Virus record (IMG/VR): IMGVR_UViG_3300031857_000347
Coordinates: 1-46,552 of that record
Direction: 5' to 3' (one strand)
Source of the DNA: a virus
DNA: 46,552 bases
Part shown: positions 23,873-30,603 of the stretch, one piece after another
How the letters are laid out: each line of letters opens with the position of its first letter
How positions within the stretch are numbered: position 1 is the first letter of the stretch
Notes under the pieces: generated by a model
Told to the model about the DNA's origin: nothing
The model's input: only the letters and a program-made list of their open reading frames with translations
Database searches by the model: none
Translations under genes and position numbers: made by a program

Positions 23873-25339
23873 CTAAATCCGGTACATGCCGGAGGTGACG
23901 AGAACCTGGGTCTGCGCAACGCCGCCGTTGACCAGCACAACGCGCCAGTAGCGCGTGGCGAGGAACACGCTAAGTTGAACGGGCACGTTCGCCACGAGCG
24001 TCGCCTGGGCTGCGCGCCGCCAGTTCGTGTTGTCGGTCGAGAACTCAATACGCGCGCCGTCTGCCGCGCTCGCTTGGTCGGCCACGAAGGTAGCGGCGAC
24101 GCGCTGGTTGACTGCCGTGGCGCCCTGGTCGCGGCTTGTGCCGGTGAACGTCGCACCGACCGCGAGGTTGGTAGCGGTGTCGGCGTTGATCGCTGGGGAT
24201 AGGGTCGTGATCGACCCGATCGTCGCCGTGACCGTGCCTTGCTGGGAAACGGGGAGCGCGTTCTGCGTACCCTGCGCCCGGACGCCTTGCAGATAGACCG
24301 GCGTGTTCGCGAACTTCTCGACGCTGATAAATCCGATCGTCCAGGTCGTCGTGGACGCGGGCGCAACCGTCCCGTTGAAGCTCCAAATCCAGACGTACAG
24401 CGGCACGTCGTCGTCGGGCAAGTTCTCGTAGCGCGATGCGAGCGAAGCAAAGTTGCCCGCCGTGACAGACGCGCGGAGCGAGTTCGAGAAAAACGCATCG
24501 CGGCCCGTTAGATCGTTCTGGACGATGACGCCAGGGGAAGCGGTTGTGATCGTCGTCGGCACCGTGTCGGCGTCAGCCCAACCCCGGCGCTGGGTCGTAA
24601 AGTTGATGTTGGTGGCCGTAGCGCCCGTCACAAGGTTGCGCACGAAGTTCCAGCCAAACAGCGTCAGAGTGCCCGTGCCAGACGCAGGCCAACCGGCGAC
24701 AGTGAAGGTGATCGACGTGCTGGCGACAACCGACGCGATGGCGTAGCGACCCGGCACGCCAGCCGCACCCGTGATGCCTGCAAGGTTGATGAACTGCCCG
24801 ACGTTCTGCGCCGTGTAGGTGTGACCCGGCACCGTGACCGTTACGCTTGTCGCCGAGTTGATCGTGTAGGTCAGTCCTTGACCGACCAGATCGGCCAGCA
24901 TGATCGCAAGGTTCTGGTTGGCAATGCGCTGCGATGCCACGATCGACGCGCGCATACGAAGCGAGCCGCGCCACGATAGCGTGGTGCGCGTCAGAAACTC
25001 GGCGTTCGTGCTTGTGCCCGTGACGATCGCCAGCGCACCCGCCGCTTGGCTAGCGCTTACGCCCGTGCCCGTGATCGGCGTGATAAAGTCGCTGGTCAGA
25101 AGCCCCGCGCCAACCGATGCAAACGAGCACGTCCAAACGTCCTGGCCCACCAGACGCACAGGCGGCGCAGCCACGGCGTTGAACGGCACCGTCGTCGTGC
25201 CGACCCACGGAGCCGAGGCGCCGTCTTCGCCAACGTCGATCTTGCTGTACGGCACAAGGACGCCGCCCACGTCGTCCATGCGGAAATCGTAGGTAGCGTT
25301 CGCACCTGTATTGGGGTTTACGCGGGCGTTGTCGGCCAT
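23873..25339 (-). CDS. Beta-rich virion-like protein, unknown (488 aa)
   Basis: The 488-residue protein is rich in Thr, Ala, Val and Gly, with many short strands and few charged runs, as in decoration or fibre-like virion proteins. Distinct parts are an N-terminal domain (residues 1-120), a middle with TINSATSVTVTVPGHTYTAQ (about 155-215), and a C-terminal carbohydrate-binding-like or discoidin-like strand pattern (ARIEFSTDNTNWRRAAQATL, then RYWRVVLVNG, then TSGMYRI). It lies upstream of large terminase, away from the fibre gene. It may be a second adsorption or decoration protein; I cannot name a family. Confidence 0.6.
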   Translation of the reverse strand: MADNARVNPNTGANATYDFRMDDVGGVLVPYSKIDVGEDGASAPWVGTTTVPFNAVAAPPVRLVGQDVWTCSFASVGAGLLTSDFITPITGTGVSASQAAGALAIVTGTSTNAEFLTRTTLSWRGSLRMRASIVASQRIANQNLAIMLADLVGQGLTYTINSATSVTVTVPGHTYTAQNVGQFINLAGITGAAGVPGRYAIASVVASTSITFTVAGWPASGTGTLTLFGWNFVRNLVTGATATNINFTTQRRGWADADTVPTTITTASPGVIVQNDLTGRDAFFSNSLRASVTAGNFASLASRYENLPDDDVPLYVWIWSFNGTVAPASTTTWTIGFISVEKFANTPVYLQGVRAQGTQNALPVSQQGTVTATIGSITTLSPAINADTATNLAVGATFTGTSRDQGATAVNQRVAATFVADQASAADGARIEFSTDNTNWRRAAQATLVANVPVQLSVFLATRYWRVVLVNGGVAQTQVLVTSGMYRI

Positions 25340-25342
25340 CGC

Positions 25343-25828
25343 TTACGCCCCCAGCTTGGCGCGAGCTTCCGCAATGGCTGCGTTGATGCGATCGAGTTCC
25401 GCCTGGGCTGCGTTGACCTCGTCCTGCTTGATCGCCAGGAGCGACTTCGAGGCGACGTCGACAGCTTCCGCGTCGGCCTTGGCCTTGGTGATTTTCTCGA
25501 CGCAGATCGCGTCGGCTTCCTTGATCACCGTCTTGGCGTAAGCTTCGGCGTTTGCTTTGACCTGCTTGGCCCCGGCTTCGGCGTTGGCAGCCGCTTCTTC
25601 CGCAGCCGCAACTTGGTTCTTAGCGTCGTTCAGTTCGGCGCGAACCGCATCGAGCTTGGCGCGTTCCTTCTCGGCCTCGGCCACGCAGGCGTCGGCCGTG
25701 GCTTTCGCCTGGACGGCAGCGGCTTCGAGCGACGCAATACCTTCGAGCGCCTTGCCCACGGTGGAGAAGGCTTCGATCTGACGGGTGAGGACTTTGACCG
25801 CTTCAGCGGCTTTGTTCAGGTCGGTCAT
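25343..25828 (-). CDS. Coiled-coil late-operon protein (161 aa)
   Basis: Nearly the whole protein is predicted by eye to be helix: Ala, Lys, Glu and Asp dominate, with stretches such as AKATADACVAEAEKERAKLD and VRAELNDAKNQVAAAEEAAA. It could be a rod-like spacer, a chaperone or a length-measuring protein. The ATG overlaps the preceding stop as TAATG. Its neighbours are two beta-rich virion-like proteins, so a structural role is plausible. No family was recognised. Confidence 0.6.
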   Translation of the reverse strand: MTDLNKAAEAVKVLTRQIEAFSTVGKALEGIASLEAAAVQAKATADACVAEAEKERAKLDAVRAELNDAKNQVAAAEEAAANAEAGAKQVKANAEAYAKTVIKEADAICVEKITKAKADAEAVDVASKSLLAIKQDEVNAAQAELDRINAAIAEARAKLGA

Positions 25829-26172
25829 TATCGGGTGCTCCGCGAAAGGAGGTATACGTTGACGTTGGCGCCAGAGCCAACCGGCGACAGGATCGCTCGG
25901 ATGTTGGTGACGTTTTCCGAGATGGCGTTGATGCCCTTGGACGTAAAGGTGATGGCCACGCCACCCGGATCATGCAGCGTATCCCAGGTCGCCCCGTCGT
26001 TGAGAGAGCCCTGGATGACGACGGTGGCGCCGCCGAAGGTGCCAGCAACCTGCACCGCGCGATCGGATGCGCCGGGGCGGGTGATCTTGTCGCCGTCAGG
26101 ATCGGCGCTTGTCAGGTTCCAGACCGCGAGGTTGGTGTTGCCGTATTTGTCTTCTTGCGTTACGCCAGCCAT
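25828..26172 (-). CDS. Small beta-rich virion-like protein (114 aa)
   Basis: The protein starts MAGVTQEDKYGNTNLAVWNL and has a jelly-roll or Ig-like pattern: RAVQVAGTFGGATVVIQGSL, then DGATWDTLHDP, then VTNIRAILSPVGSGANVNVY. This alternation of strands with an SLNDGATW turn resembles decoration-type domains found in phage head and tail proteins. Start and previous stop overlap as TAATG. It lies directly after small terminase. Confidence 0.6.
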   Translation of the reverse strand: MAGVTQEDKYGNTNLAVWNLTSADPDGDKITRPGASDRAVQVAGTFGGATVVIQGSLNDGATWDTLHDPGGVAITFTSKGINAISENVTNIRAILSPVGSGANVNVYLLSRSTR

Positions 26173-26756
26173 TACTTGTTCTCCTCTTTGTCGGATTGCG
26201 CCGCGCGCTTGCGGCCGGCCAGGATGCGGTCGATCAGCGACAGCTCGCCCGAGACTTCGACCTTGTCCGTGGCGTAGCCCATGATCTTCGCGAGCGCGTC
26301 GAGTGCTGCCTTCTTGTCGTGGAATTTGACCTTGTACTTTTTGACTTCGCGCGCGTCTTCGCCCTTGCCGTCCTTGTACTCGTCGACCTGGAATTCCGAG
26401 AGCGCCGCGCGCTGCTCGTCGTTCATGCCGGCCAGATCGAGGACAGCGGTGCCGTCTTCGTTGATTTCCAAGAGGTCGCCGAAGTTGGCGAAGGCGATCT
26501 TGGCGTATTCCTGGATGATGCGCTCGCGGGTCACGTCCGTCTTGCGCACCATGCTTTGGCGGCGCCGGTCGATTTCCTTGAGAACGTCGGGGTGGTTGAA
26601 GAGGCGGTGCTGGTAGCCTTCGATGCTCTTTTCGGAGAACCCGCAGGTACGCATGGCTTGGCGCTTGTTGAACCCGTTCGCGAAATACTCGTCGACGAGC
26701 TTCAGATAGCGCTCGCTCACTTCTCGCATCGGCTTGTTCTTTTTACCCTGACGCAC
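26172..26756 (-). CDS. Terminase small subunit
   Basis: The protein recognises phage DNA for packaging. I chose the GTG at 26754-26756 (194 residues) because a strong Shine-Dalgarno sequence (GAGGAGG) lies five bases before it; the ATG at 26729 has none. Residues 20-60 (YFANGFNKRQAMRTCGFSEK, then SIEGYQHRLFNHPDV) form the helix-turn-helix-like segment of the Terminase_2 family. A central coiled region follows. The C-terminal part (KKAALDALAKIMGYATDKVE) is the usual tail. It is the first gene of the late operon. Its stop overlaps the next start as TAATG. Confidence 0.8.
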   Translation of the reverse strand: MRQGKKNKPMREVSERYLKLVDEYFANGFNKRQAMRTCGFSEKSIEGYQHRLFNHPDVLKEIDRRRQSMVRKTDVTRERIIQEYAKIAFANFGDLLEINEDGTAVLDLAGMNDEQRAALSEFQVDEYKDGKGEDAREVKKYKVKFHDKKAALDALAKIMGYATDKVEVSGELSLIDRILAGRKRAAQSDKEENK

Positions 26757-26858
26757 CTTGGCCTCCTCGAAACTGGTGGGGGGAAACTTATAATGCTCCT
26801 CCCCCCAGGGAGCGGGGCCGCATCTAGGAGGGAAGGGGCTCCGACGCGGCCGAAGAGT

Positions 26859-26887
26859 ACAATACGGGCCACGGCTTTGTCGGTCAA
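26859..26887 (-). promoter_or_regulatory. Main late-operon promoter (sigma70 type)
   Basis: On the minus strand, TTGACC (26882-26887), a 17-base spacer and TATTGT (26859-26864) give five and four matches to the bacterial consensus. The expected start is near 26852, about 96 bases before the small terminase GTG. A palindromic site lies 11 bp upstream of the -35 box (26899-26914), where an activator or repressor could act. No phage RNA polymerase gene was seen, so the host enzyme should read it. Confidence 0.75.
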
Positions 26888-26898
26888 GCGCAAATTTT

Positions 26899-26914
26899 GG
26901 GATCACGTAATACC
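26899..26914 (-). promoter_or_regulatory. Dispersed palindrome copy 5 (GGTATTACGTGATCCC)
   Basis: In the minus-strand sense the site ends 11 bp upstream of the -35 box of the late promoter and is identical to copy 10 at the SNF2 gene. Its position would suit control of late transcription. Confidence 0.75.
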
Positions 26915-27199
26915 GGCGCAGGGGTCTTCGAATTTTTTGGGATGGCGTTTGAGCGCTGCGGAAATCGGGGGTACACCCTTTGATTGTACTCAAGAGGTTT
27001 CTGCGGAGGGCTTGCGAGGTCCTGGGAGGTAGTAAGCGCCCGAGGCCCCGCCGGCCCCCCGAAGTGCCCCCGACCGCGTTGGGGCCCCCCGGCGATCAAG
27101 CGATCGTTTGTACACGAACGAACCGATGGTGGCATCGGCGCAACATGAGATGCAATCGATACGTGTGCAATGCTAACGTGCGAATTCAATAGATAGCTT

Positions 27200-27215
27200 G
27201 GGATAACGTAATACC
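27200..27215 (-). promoter_or_regulatory. Dispersed palindrome copy 6 (GGTATTACGTTATCCC)
   Basis: This copy is in noncoding DNA about 300 bp upstream of copy 5 and in the same orientation. Two sites on either side of a gene-free stretch would allow looping or spreading by a bound protein; that is speculation. Confidence 0.7.
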
Positions 27216-27471
27216 AGCGAATAGCATCCGTTGCCGCAATTGCTGCATTGGATAGCGTTTGCGATAGCTCATACGTTTTTAAACGAAGCATTAGCGTCAA
27301 TGTCGGATTTTGGGCACGCTGGATGCGCATTAGAAGCCTTGAACACGTTCAACGCTAAACAATACGATAGCGATACGTTATAACATAACGCGCGATAACA
27401 CGCGCAATCGTTGCACTAAACGCGTGCTCTATCGTAGGCAAAGAAAAATCGACGCATCGAAAGAAAAGCTA

Positions 27472-27500
27472 TTGACAAACGAATGGCACGCGCGCATATT
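27472..27500 (+). promoter_or_regulatory. Rightward promoter (sigma70 type)
   Basis: TTGACA (27472-27477) is a perfect -35 hexamer, followed by a 17-base spacer and CATATT (27495-27500). Transcription would start about 27507, some 40 bases before the first gene of the less GC-rich block. No palindrome lies in this promoter. Confidence 0.7.
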
Positions 27501-27547
27501 ACACAACGTAGCAGCAACGATGCTGCATTGCTTGGAAGGGCAATCAC

Positions 27548-27742
27548 ATGACAAACAAACGTTACATACGGCAGACCAATGCCGAGTTTGCGCGCGCAAT
27601 GCGCAACAATAGACCAACGCGCAAAGCATCGCGCCACAATCGCAATCGCCTAGACGTCGAAACAGGCGCCTTGCTAGTCGTGGCAGTGATAGCCTTGATT
27701 GCAATCGGCGCGATTGCAGCAACGATCATCCTCAAAGCCTAA
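27548..27742 (+). CDS. Small membrane protein, unknown (64 aa)
   Basis: The N-terminal 35 residues are strongly basic and Asn-rich (MTNKRYIRQTNAEFARAMRN). One membrane helix follows (residues about 40-62, ALLVVAVIALIAIGAIAATI). The positive N-terminus should stay in the cytoplasm. GGAAGGG lies 7 bases before the ATG. It is the first gene after the promoter at 27472, suggesting early expression. Function unknown. Confidence 0.65.
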   Translation: MTNKRYIRQTNAEFARAMRNNRPTRKASRHNRNRLDVETGALLVVAVIALIAIGAIAATIILKA

Positions 27743-27754
27743 GGAGCACACAAA

Positions 27755-27958
27755 ATGCCGTCAATTAGCAATCTCTTCGCAGACGAAGAGCCGCGCGAAT
27801 TCCCCTTCATTGCCTTCTACAAAGGCAAGAAAATCGAGGTATACGCAGAAACGTCCTACAAGGCGCAAACGCTTGCCGCTTCGATGTTCAAAGCCCGCAA
27901 GCAACACGAGGTAGACGTGTATCGGGCGGATTTACCGATTAGTCACGCGTCTCTTTGA
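27755..27958 (+). CDS. Small soluble protein, unknown (67 aa)
   Basis: The sequence reads as a strand-strand-helix-strand unit: FPFIAFYKGKKIEVYAETSY, KAQTLAASMFKARKQHEVDV, YRAD. Similar short phage proteins with an I-A-F-Y-x-G-K core and a closing V-x-V-x-x-A-D strand are common in early regions, but I know no function. AAGGAG precedes the ATG. A hairpin (27971-27991) follows the stop. Confidence 0.65.
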   Translation: MPSISNLFADEEPREFPFIAFYKGKKIEVYAETSYKAQTLAASMFKARKQHEVDVYRADLPISHASL

Positions 27959-27970
27959 TCGGTTGCGGAT

Positions 27971-27991
27971 TAGAGCCCCGCGCGGGCTCTA
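27971..27991 (+). terminator. Hairpin after the 67-aa gene
   Basis: TAGAGCCC and GGGCTCTA form an 8-bp stem around CGCGC. There is no T-run, so it may act on mRNA stability or cause only partial termination. Confidence 0.45.
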
Positions 27992-28037
27992 GTTCGAAGT
28001 CGAGCAATCTTGCACGCTTCAAAACGGAGATAAAACC

Positions 28038-28502
28038 ATGTCGCACGAAAATCATAGCCTCGCAGGTGTCGGCCAGCGCTCTTATGTCATCTTCGCAATC
28101 GATGCCGCATTTATCAATTCGGCACGCGAAGCCGACCTACTGCAAAGCATTCGCACTAAACCCGTGCAAGGGGGATACACCATGGAAAGCACGGGCGAAA
28201 CTGTTGTCGAGGCCAGCTACATCATTGCAGCAGAGGACTGGACTAAAGTCTTAGCCTCCGGCCTCGTCGATAATCAGGAAAGCATCTTGGTCCTTGGGCC
28301 GAAGGCTTCCCGCGATGCGCACCGCCCTGCCGTTCTGCATTTCTTGCCGAAGACGTGGGATGTTATGACGCAAGCATTGCCCGTGTTCCTGGGTTACTTC
28401 GTCGATTGCGAAGAACACGTCGCAAAGGCGCAATCGGGCTGGACAGAAGACAACGGCGTGTTCTACGCGTGCTTTCACGATCCCGAAGACGCCCAAGAAT
28501 AG
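28038..28502 (+). CDS. Unknown protein (154 aa)
   Basis: The soluble protein begins MSHENHSLAGVGQRSYVIFA and contains GGYTMESTGETVVEASYIIA (about residues 45-65), ESILVLGPKASRDAHRPAVL (about 80-100) and a C-terminal GYFVDCEEHVAKAQSGWTED. It looks like a compact alpha/beta protein with the feel of phage early proteins that bind host factors, but no motif was recognised. CGGAGA precedes the ATG by 10 bases. A hairpin follows the gene. Confidence 0.65.
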   Translation: MSHENHSLAGVGQRSYVIFAIDAAFINSAREADLLQSIRTKPVQGGYTMESTGETVVEASYIIAAEDWTKVLASGLVDNQESILVLGPKASRDAHRPAVLHFLPKTWDVMTQALPVFLGYFVDCEEHVAKAQSGWTEDNGVFYACFHDPEDAQE

Positions 28503-28520
28503 CCGCTGATCGTTTCTAGG

Positions 28521-28545
28521 CTGGCACGTCGTCTAGGCGTGCCAG
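28521..28545 (+). terminator. Hairpin after the 154-aa gene
   Basis: CTGGCACG and CGTGCCAG form an 8-bp stem with a nine-base loop. No T-run follows. It resembles the hairpin at 27971 in placement, directly after a gene of the same block. Confidence 0.45.
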
Positions 28546-28559
28546 TGTAGAGACGGGCA

Positions 28560-29207
28560 ATGGTGCACGCTCTAATGCGGAATAGACCCATGTTTAAAGA
28601 GCATCAAACTAAAATTAGCCAATGGGCGAGGCGATCGCCCGATAACTTTGGGCGCGTGATGCAGTTTGTCATTCTGACAATCCGTATGCCGTTGCATCGC
28701 GTCGCGGGCGATTTTGAGACGGTAGAGCAAGGCGGCGACGACGCTATGGGTGTTCTATTCGGCTTCAAGTATCGAGCTTGGCGCGAGGCATGGGAACAGC
28801 GTGAAAAGCTTTTCACGTACCTAGAGCATGTATGGTCCGATCCTGAATTGACGGCACGCGATAAGCATATGGACATGCTTGAAGCCGTTGCCGATTGCTT
28901 CGGCTTCGGACCTGTCAAGGCTGGCTTCGTGCTGCAATTGGTCTACGGCAATTCAGGCTGCATCGATACGCATAACCTGAAACGGTTCGGCATAGGCTTG
29001 CGCGCATTCTCTAACTACTCGGGCAAGAAAACGCGCAAAGGACGACGTGCCATGCTTTCCAGATACGTCGATACGATCGAGCGGCAAGGGGGACCTGAAA
29101 AGCTTTGGGATGGATGGTGCGAATTCGTAGCACAAAACTCGCCAGGACCTTACCAGGGTTCTGCATACGTCGTGTCGCGTACCCATTGCGACGCACTAGG
29201 GCTCTAA
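28560..29207 (+). CDS. HhH DNA-glycosylase-like protein (215 aa)
   Basis: The centre (CFGFGPVKAGFVLQLVYGNS, then GCIDTHNLKRFG) resembles the helix-hairpin-helix plus GPD element of the endonuclease III/MutY superfamily: a G-x-G hairpin followed by the aspartate of DTH, which is catalytic in that family. The lysine falls one place from the lyase lysine of endonuclease III, so if active it may be a monofunctional glycosylase. There is no iron-sulphur cysteine cluster. It could act on host or modified DNA, or just bind DNA. A shorter start at 28590 is possible. Confidence 0.5.
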   Translation: MVHALMRNRPMFKEHQTKISQWARRSPDNFGRVMQFVILTIRMPLHRVAGDFETVEQGGDDAMGVLFGFKYRAWREAWEQREKLFTYLEHVWSDPELTARDKHMDMLEAVADCFGFGPVKAGFVLQLVYGNSGCIDTHNLKRFGIGLRAFSNYSGKKTRKGRRAMLSRYVDTIERQGGPEKLWDGWCEFVAQNSPGPYQGSAYVVSRTHCDALGL

Positions 29208-29226
29208 CCAGGAAAGGAAAAAGCCA

Positions 29227-29448
29227 ATGAGTAAGACGGCATTCTATAGCGCGCATTTAGGGCAATGCGCACGAAGTATCGCGGGAGCAAAACGCGCCGA
29301 TTTATCCGACGACGTCAAGGCGGATAATCTGGCTATGGCCATTGCCAAAATCCGCTTAGCTTGCGACGTCGCGGGGCTTGACTACTACGCAATCGAGCGA
29401 GACAGTTACCAGCTCTACCTCGCTTCGAAAGTCACGGAACACCGTTAA
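29227..29448 (+). CDS. Small helical protein, unknown (73 aa)
   Basis: The protein is mostly helix: LGQCARSIAGAKRADLSDDV, then ADNLAMAIAKIRLACDVAGL, then a C-terminal strand DSYQLYLASKV. No family was recognised. AGGAAAGG lies just before the ATG, and the next gene follows 19 bases after the stop. Confidence 0.6.
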   Translation: MSKTAFYSAHLGQCARSIAGAKRADLSDDVKADNLAMAIAKIRLACDVAGLDYYAIERDSYQLYLASKVTEHR

Positions 29449-29467
29449 CCAGAAAAGGACTAGTGCC

Positions 29468-29662
29468 ATGGGTAAAACTTACAAATACGATCCCGAGAGC
29501 GAATTGAGCCCGGTTGATGTCGAAATGCGCAAGCAAGAGGCAAGACGCCCGCGAGATCGATGGGACATCGAATACGAGGAACACGTGATGACGCAAACGC
29601 GCGACCATCGCGCAAGCTTGCCCGTGACACGTTACAGAACCCGTCCCCCCGTTCGGGGATAG
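29468..29662 (+). CDS. Small charged protein, unknown (64 aa)
   Basis: The 64-residue product is highly charged (MGKTYKYDPESELSPVDVEM, then RKQEARRPRDRWDIEYEEHV) and probably disordered or helical. It is the last gene of the block that ends at the strong hairpin at 29735. GAAAAGGAC precedes the ATG. No function can be suggested. Confidence 0.55.
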   Translation: MGKTYKYDPESELSPVDVEMRKQEARRPRDRWDIEYEEHVMTQTRDHRASLPVTRYRTRPPVRG

Positions 29663-29734
29663 GCCACGAGTTATAGGCCATTGGGCGACGTCAAAAGAGA
29701 TGCAAAATCGAGCACCCAAGTTCACACCCAAAAA

Positions 29735-29760
29735 GGGGGCTCTCTATAGAGAGCACCCCC
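29735..29760 (+). terminator. Strong bidirectional terminator
   Basis: The perfect 14-bp palindrome CTCTCTATAGAGAG is flanked by GGGGG and CACCCCC, giving a stem of about 11 bp with one bulged A. AAAA lies on the left and TTTT two bases after the stem on the right. It closes the rightward block at 27548-29662 and insulates the repeat cluster that follows. Confidence 0.85.
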
Positions 29761-29767
29761 ATTTTGT

Positions 29768-29950
29768 GGTCGTGATACTTTTGAGGGAAGCTAGAACAAA
29801 TTCCTTATCACGACGGGTGCGGTCGTGATACATTTTGCATCCGATGCAGTAAACATCGTATCACGATCAATAGTCGTCGTGATACGTCGTGATACACTAG
29901 GTCGCCGTTCCTTATCACGATCGCTCTCGGTCGTGATACGGTCGTGATAC
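29768..29950. repeat. Iteron-like cluster of nine TCGTGATA repeats
   Basis: TCGTGATA occurs in plus sense at 29770, 29822, 29877, 29887, 29931 and 29942 (each followed by C, extending it to TCGTGATAC) and in minus sense (TATCACGA) ending at 29813, 29866 and 29920. The last two plus-sense copies are 11 bp apart, one helical turn. The core CGTGATAC is the half-site of the 16-bp palindrome family. The cluster lies in gene-free DNA between a terminator and a promoter, as replication origins or multi-operator switches do. Confidence 0.85.
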
Positions 29951-30008
29951 TTTGCGATCCCTGGATTGTAGAGACTGGCCTAGCTGTTTCAACTTGTTGA
30001 TGTAGTAC

Positions 30009-30037
30009 TTGACAACGCGTTTGGTATTACGTAATAC
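30009..30037 (+). promoter_or_regulatory. Early promoter with palindrome over its -10 box
   Basis: TTGACA (30009-30014), a 17-base spacer and TAATAC (30032-30037) form a strong promoter, perfect at -35. The -10 hexamer lies wholly inside the perfect palindrome at 30023-30038. The start site would be near 30044, 24 bases before the first small early gene. A protein on the palindrome would directly exclude RNA polymerase. Confidence 0.85.
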
Positions 30038-30038
30038 C
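30023..30038 (+). promoter_or_regulatory. Dispersed palindrome copy 7 (GGTATTACGTAATACC, perfect)
   Basis: One of two perfectly symmetric copies. It overlaps the early promoter -10 and lies 73 bp right of the half-site cluster, which makes it the likeliest primary operator of the family. Confidence 0.85.
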
Positions 30039-30067
30039 GGGGCACCAAGCAAGAGGAGGGAAGGATT

Positions 30068-30337
30068 ATGAGTATCGTCGTGAACAATTTGATGAAGGCT
30101 TACCGCAAGAAAACGCGGCCCCTGAAACTGTCCAAGGAAAACCGCCGCCTTATGAACCTTCGTATCGCGCAAGCTCGGCTCGCGGTGGAAGTTCACGAGG
30201 AGCCGGGAGAAGACTACGCGGCCACCGATCTAATCTGCAATCTTCTGCACTACCTGCGCGAGGTTCACGGCTTATCGGCCGACGACGCAATCGCCCGCGC
30301 GCGTTCCCATTACGACGCGGAAATCGGCAACGAGTAG
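30068..30337 (+). CDS. Early protein, unknown (89 aa)
   Basis: The first gene behind the operator-controlled promoter. The product has a basic N-terminus (MKAYRKKTRPLKLSKENRRL), a helical middle (RIAQARLAVEVHEEPGEDYA) and a helical end (DLICNLLHYLREVHGLSADD). It could bind nucleic acid, and, being first behind the operator, it is a candidate regulator, but no helix-turn-helix was recognised. GGAGGGAAGG precedes the ATG. An efficient hairpin terminator follows. Confidence 0.65.
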   Translation: MSIVVNNLMKAYRKKTRPLKLSKENRRLMNLRIAQARLAVEVHEEPGEDYAATDLICNLLHYLREVHGLSADDAIARARSHYDAEIGNE

Positions 30338-30354
30338 CAGGGGGTTTTCGACGC

Positions 30355-30380
30355 GAGAGCCGGAGTTTACTCCGGCTCTC
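30355..30380 (+). terminator. Hairpin terminator or attenuator after the first early gene
   Basis: GAGAGCCGGAG and CTCCGGCTCTC form a perfect 11-bp stem around TTTA, followed by TTT. The T-run is short, so some read-through into the following small genes is expected. It would make the first gene the most abundant transcript. Confidence 0.7.
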
Positions 30381-30412
30381 TTTCGAGCATCCCGCTCGCA
30401 ATGGAGAGGACA

Positions 30413-30595
30413 ATGACGCAACTGCGAACAGCGCTCGGCATCGTCTGCGATTTGATGTCGCGTATCGAAGGCAACCAGCCCTACGTGGTGCCGGAGGACT
30501 ATCGAGAACTCGCGGCGCTGCTGAAGCGCTCGCCAGGGGCACGGCCGGTCAATTGCCCGACCGACGACTACATCGCACGCAAGACCAACAACTAG
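30413..30595 (+). CDS. Early protein, unknown (60 aa)
   Basis: I chose the ATG at 30413 because GGAGAGG lies just before it; an ATG at 30401 is also in frame. The product is helical at the start (LRTALGIVCDLMSRIEGNQP) and ends NCPTDDYIARKTNN. The family is not recognised. The next ATG follows closely with its own Shine-Dalgarno sequence. Confidence 0.55.
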   Translation: MTQLRTALGIVCDLMSRIEGNQPYVVPEDYRELAALLKRSPGARPVNCPTDDYIARKTNN

Positions 30596-30603
30596 GAGGC
30601 ACA

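Larger units (their letters stand above)
26888..27471. other. Divergent control region without genes
   Basis: No coding sequence was supported between the late promoter and the rightward promoter. The stretch holds two palindromic sites (26899 and 27200), four copies of GATAGC (27192, 27251, 27263, 27366), the dyad CGTTAT-aac-ATAACG (27376-27390) and the spaced arms CACGCG/CGCGTG (27399-27426). From about 27110 it is visibly less GC-rich than the rest. It could hold regulatory sites or an origin; nothing proves either. Confidence 0.6.

Noticed and set aside
29768-29950. CRISPR array
   Set aside because: Repeats are only 8-9 bp, occur in both orientations and have irregular spacing of 1 to about 45 bp; no cas genes.
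29915-30196. Minus-strand frame of 93 residues over the repeat cluster and early promoter
   Set aside because: It crosses the promoter and the 30068 gene, has no ribosome-binding sequence and no plausible protein composition.
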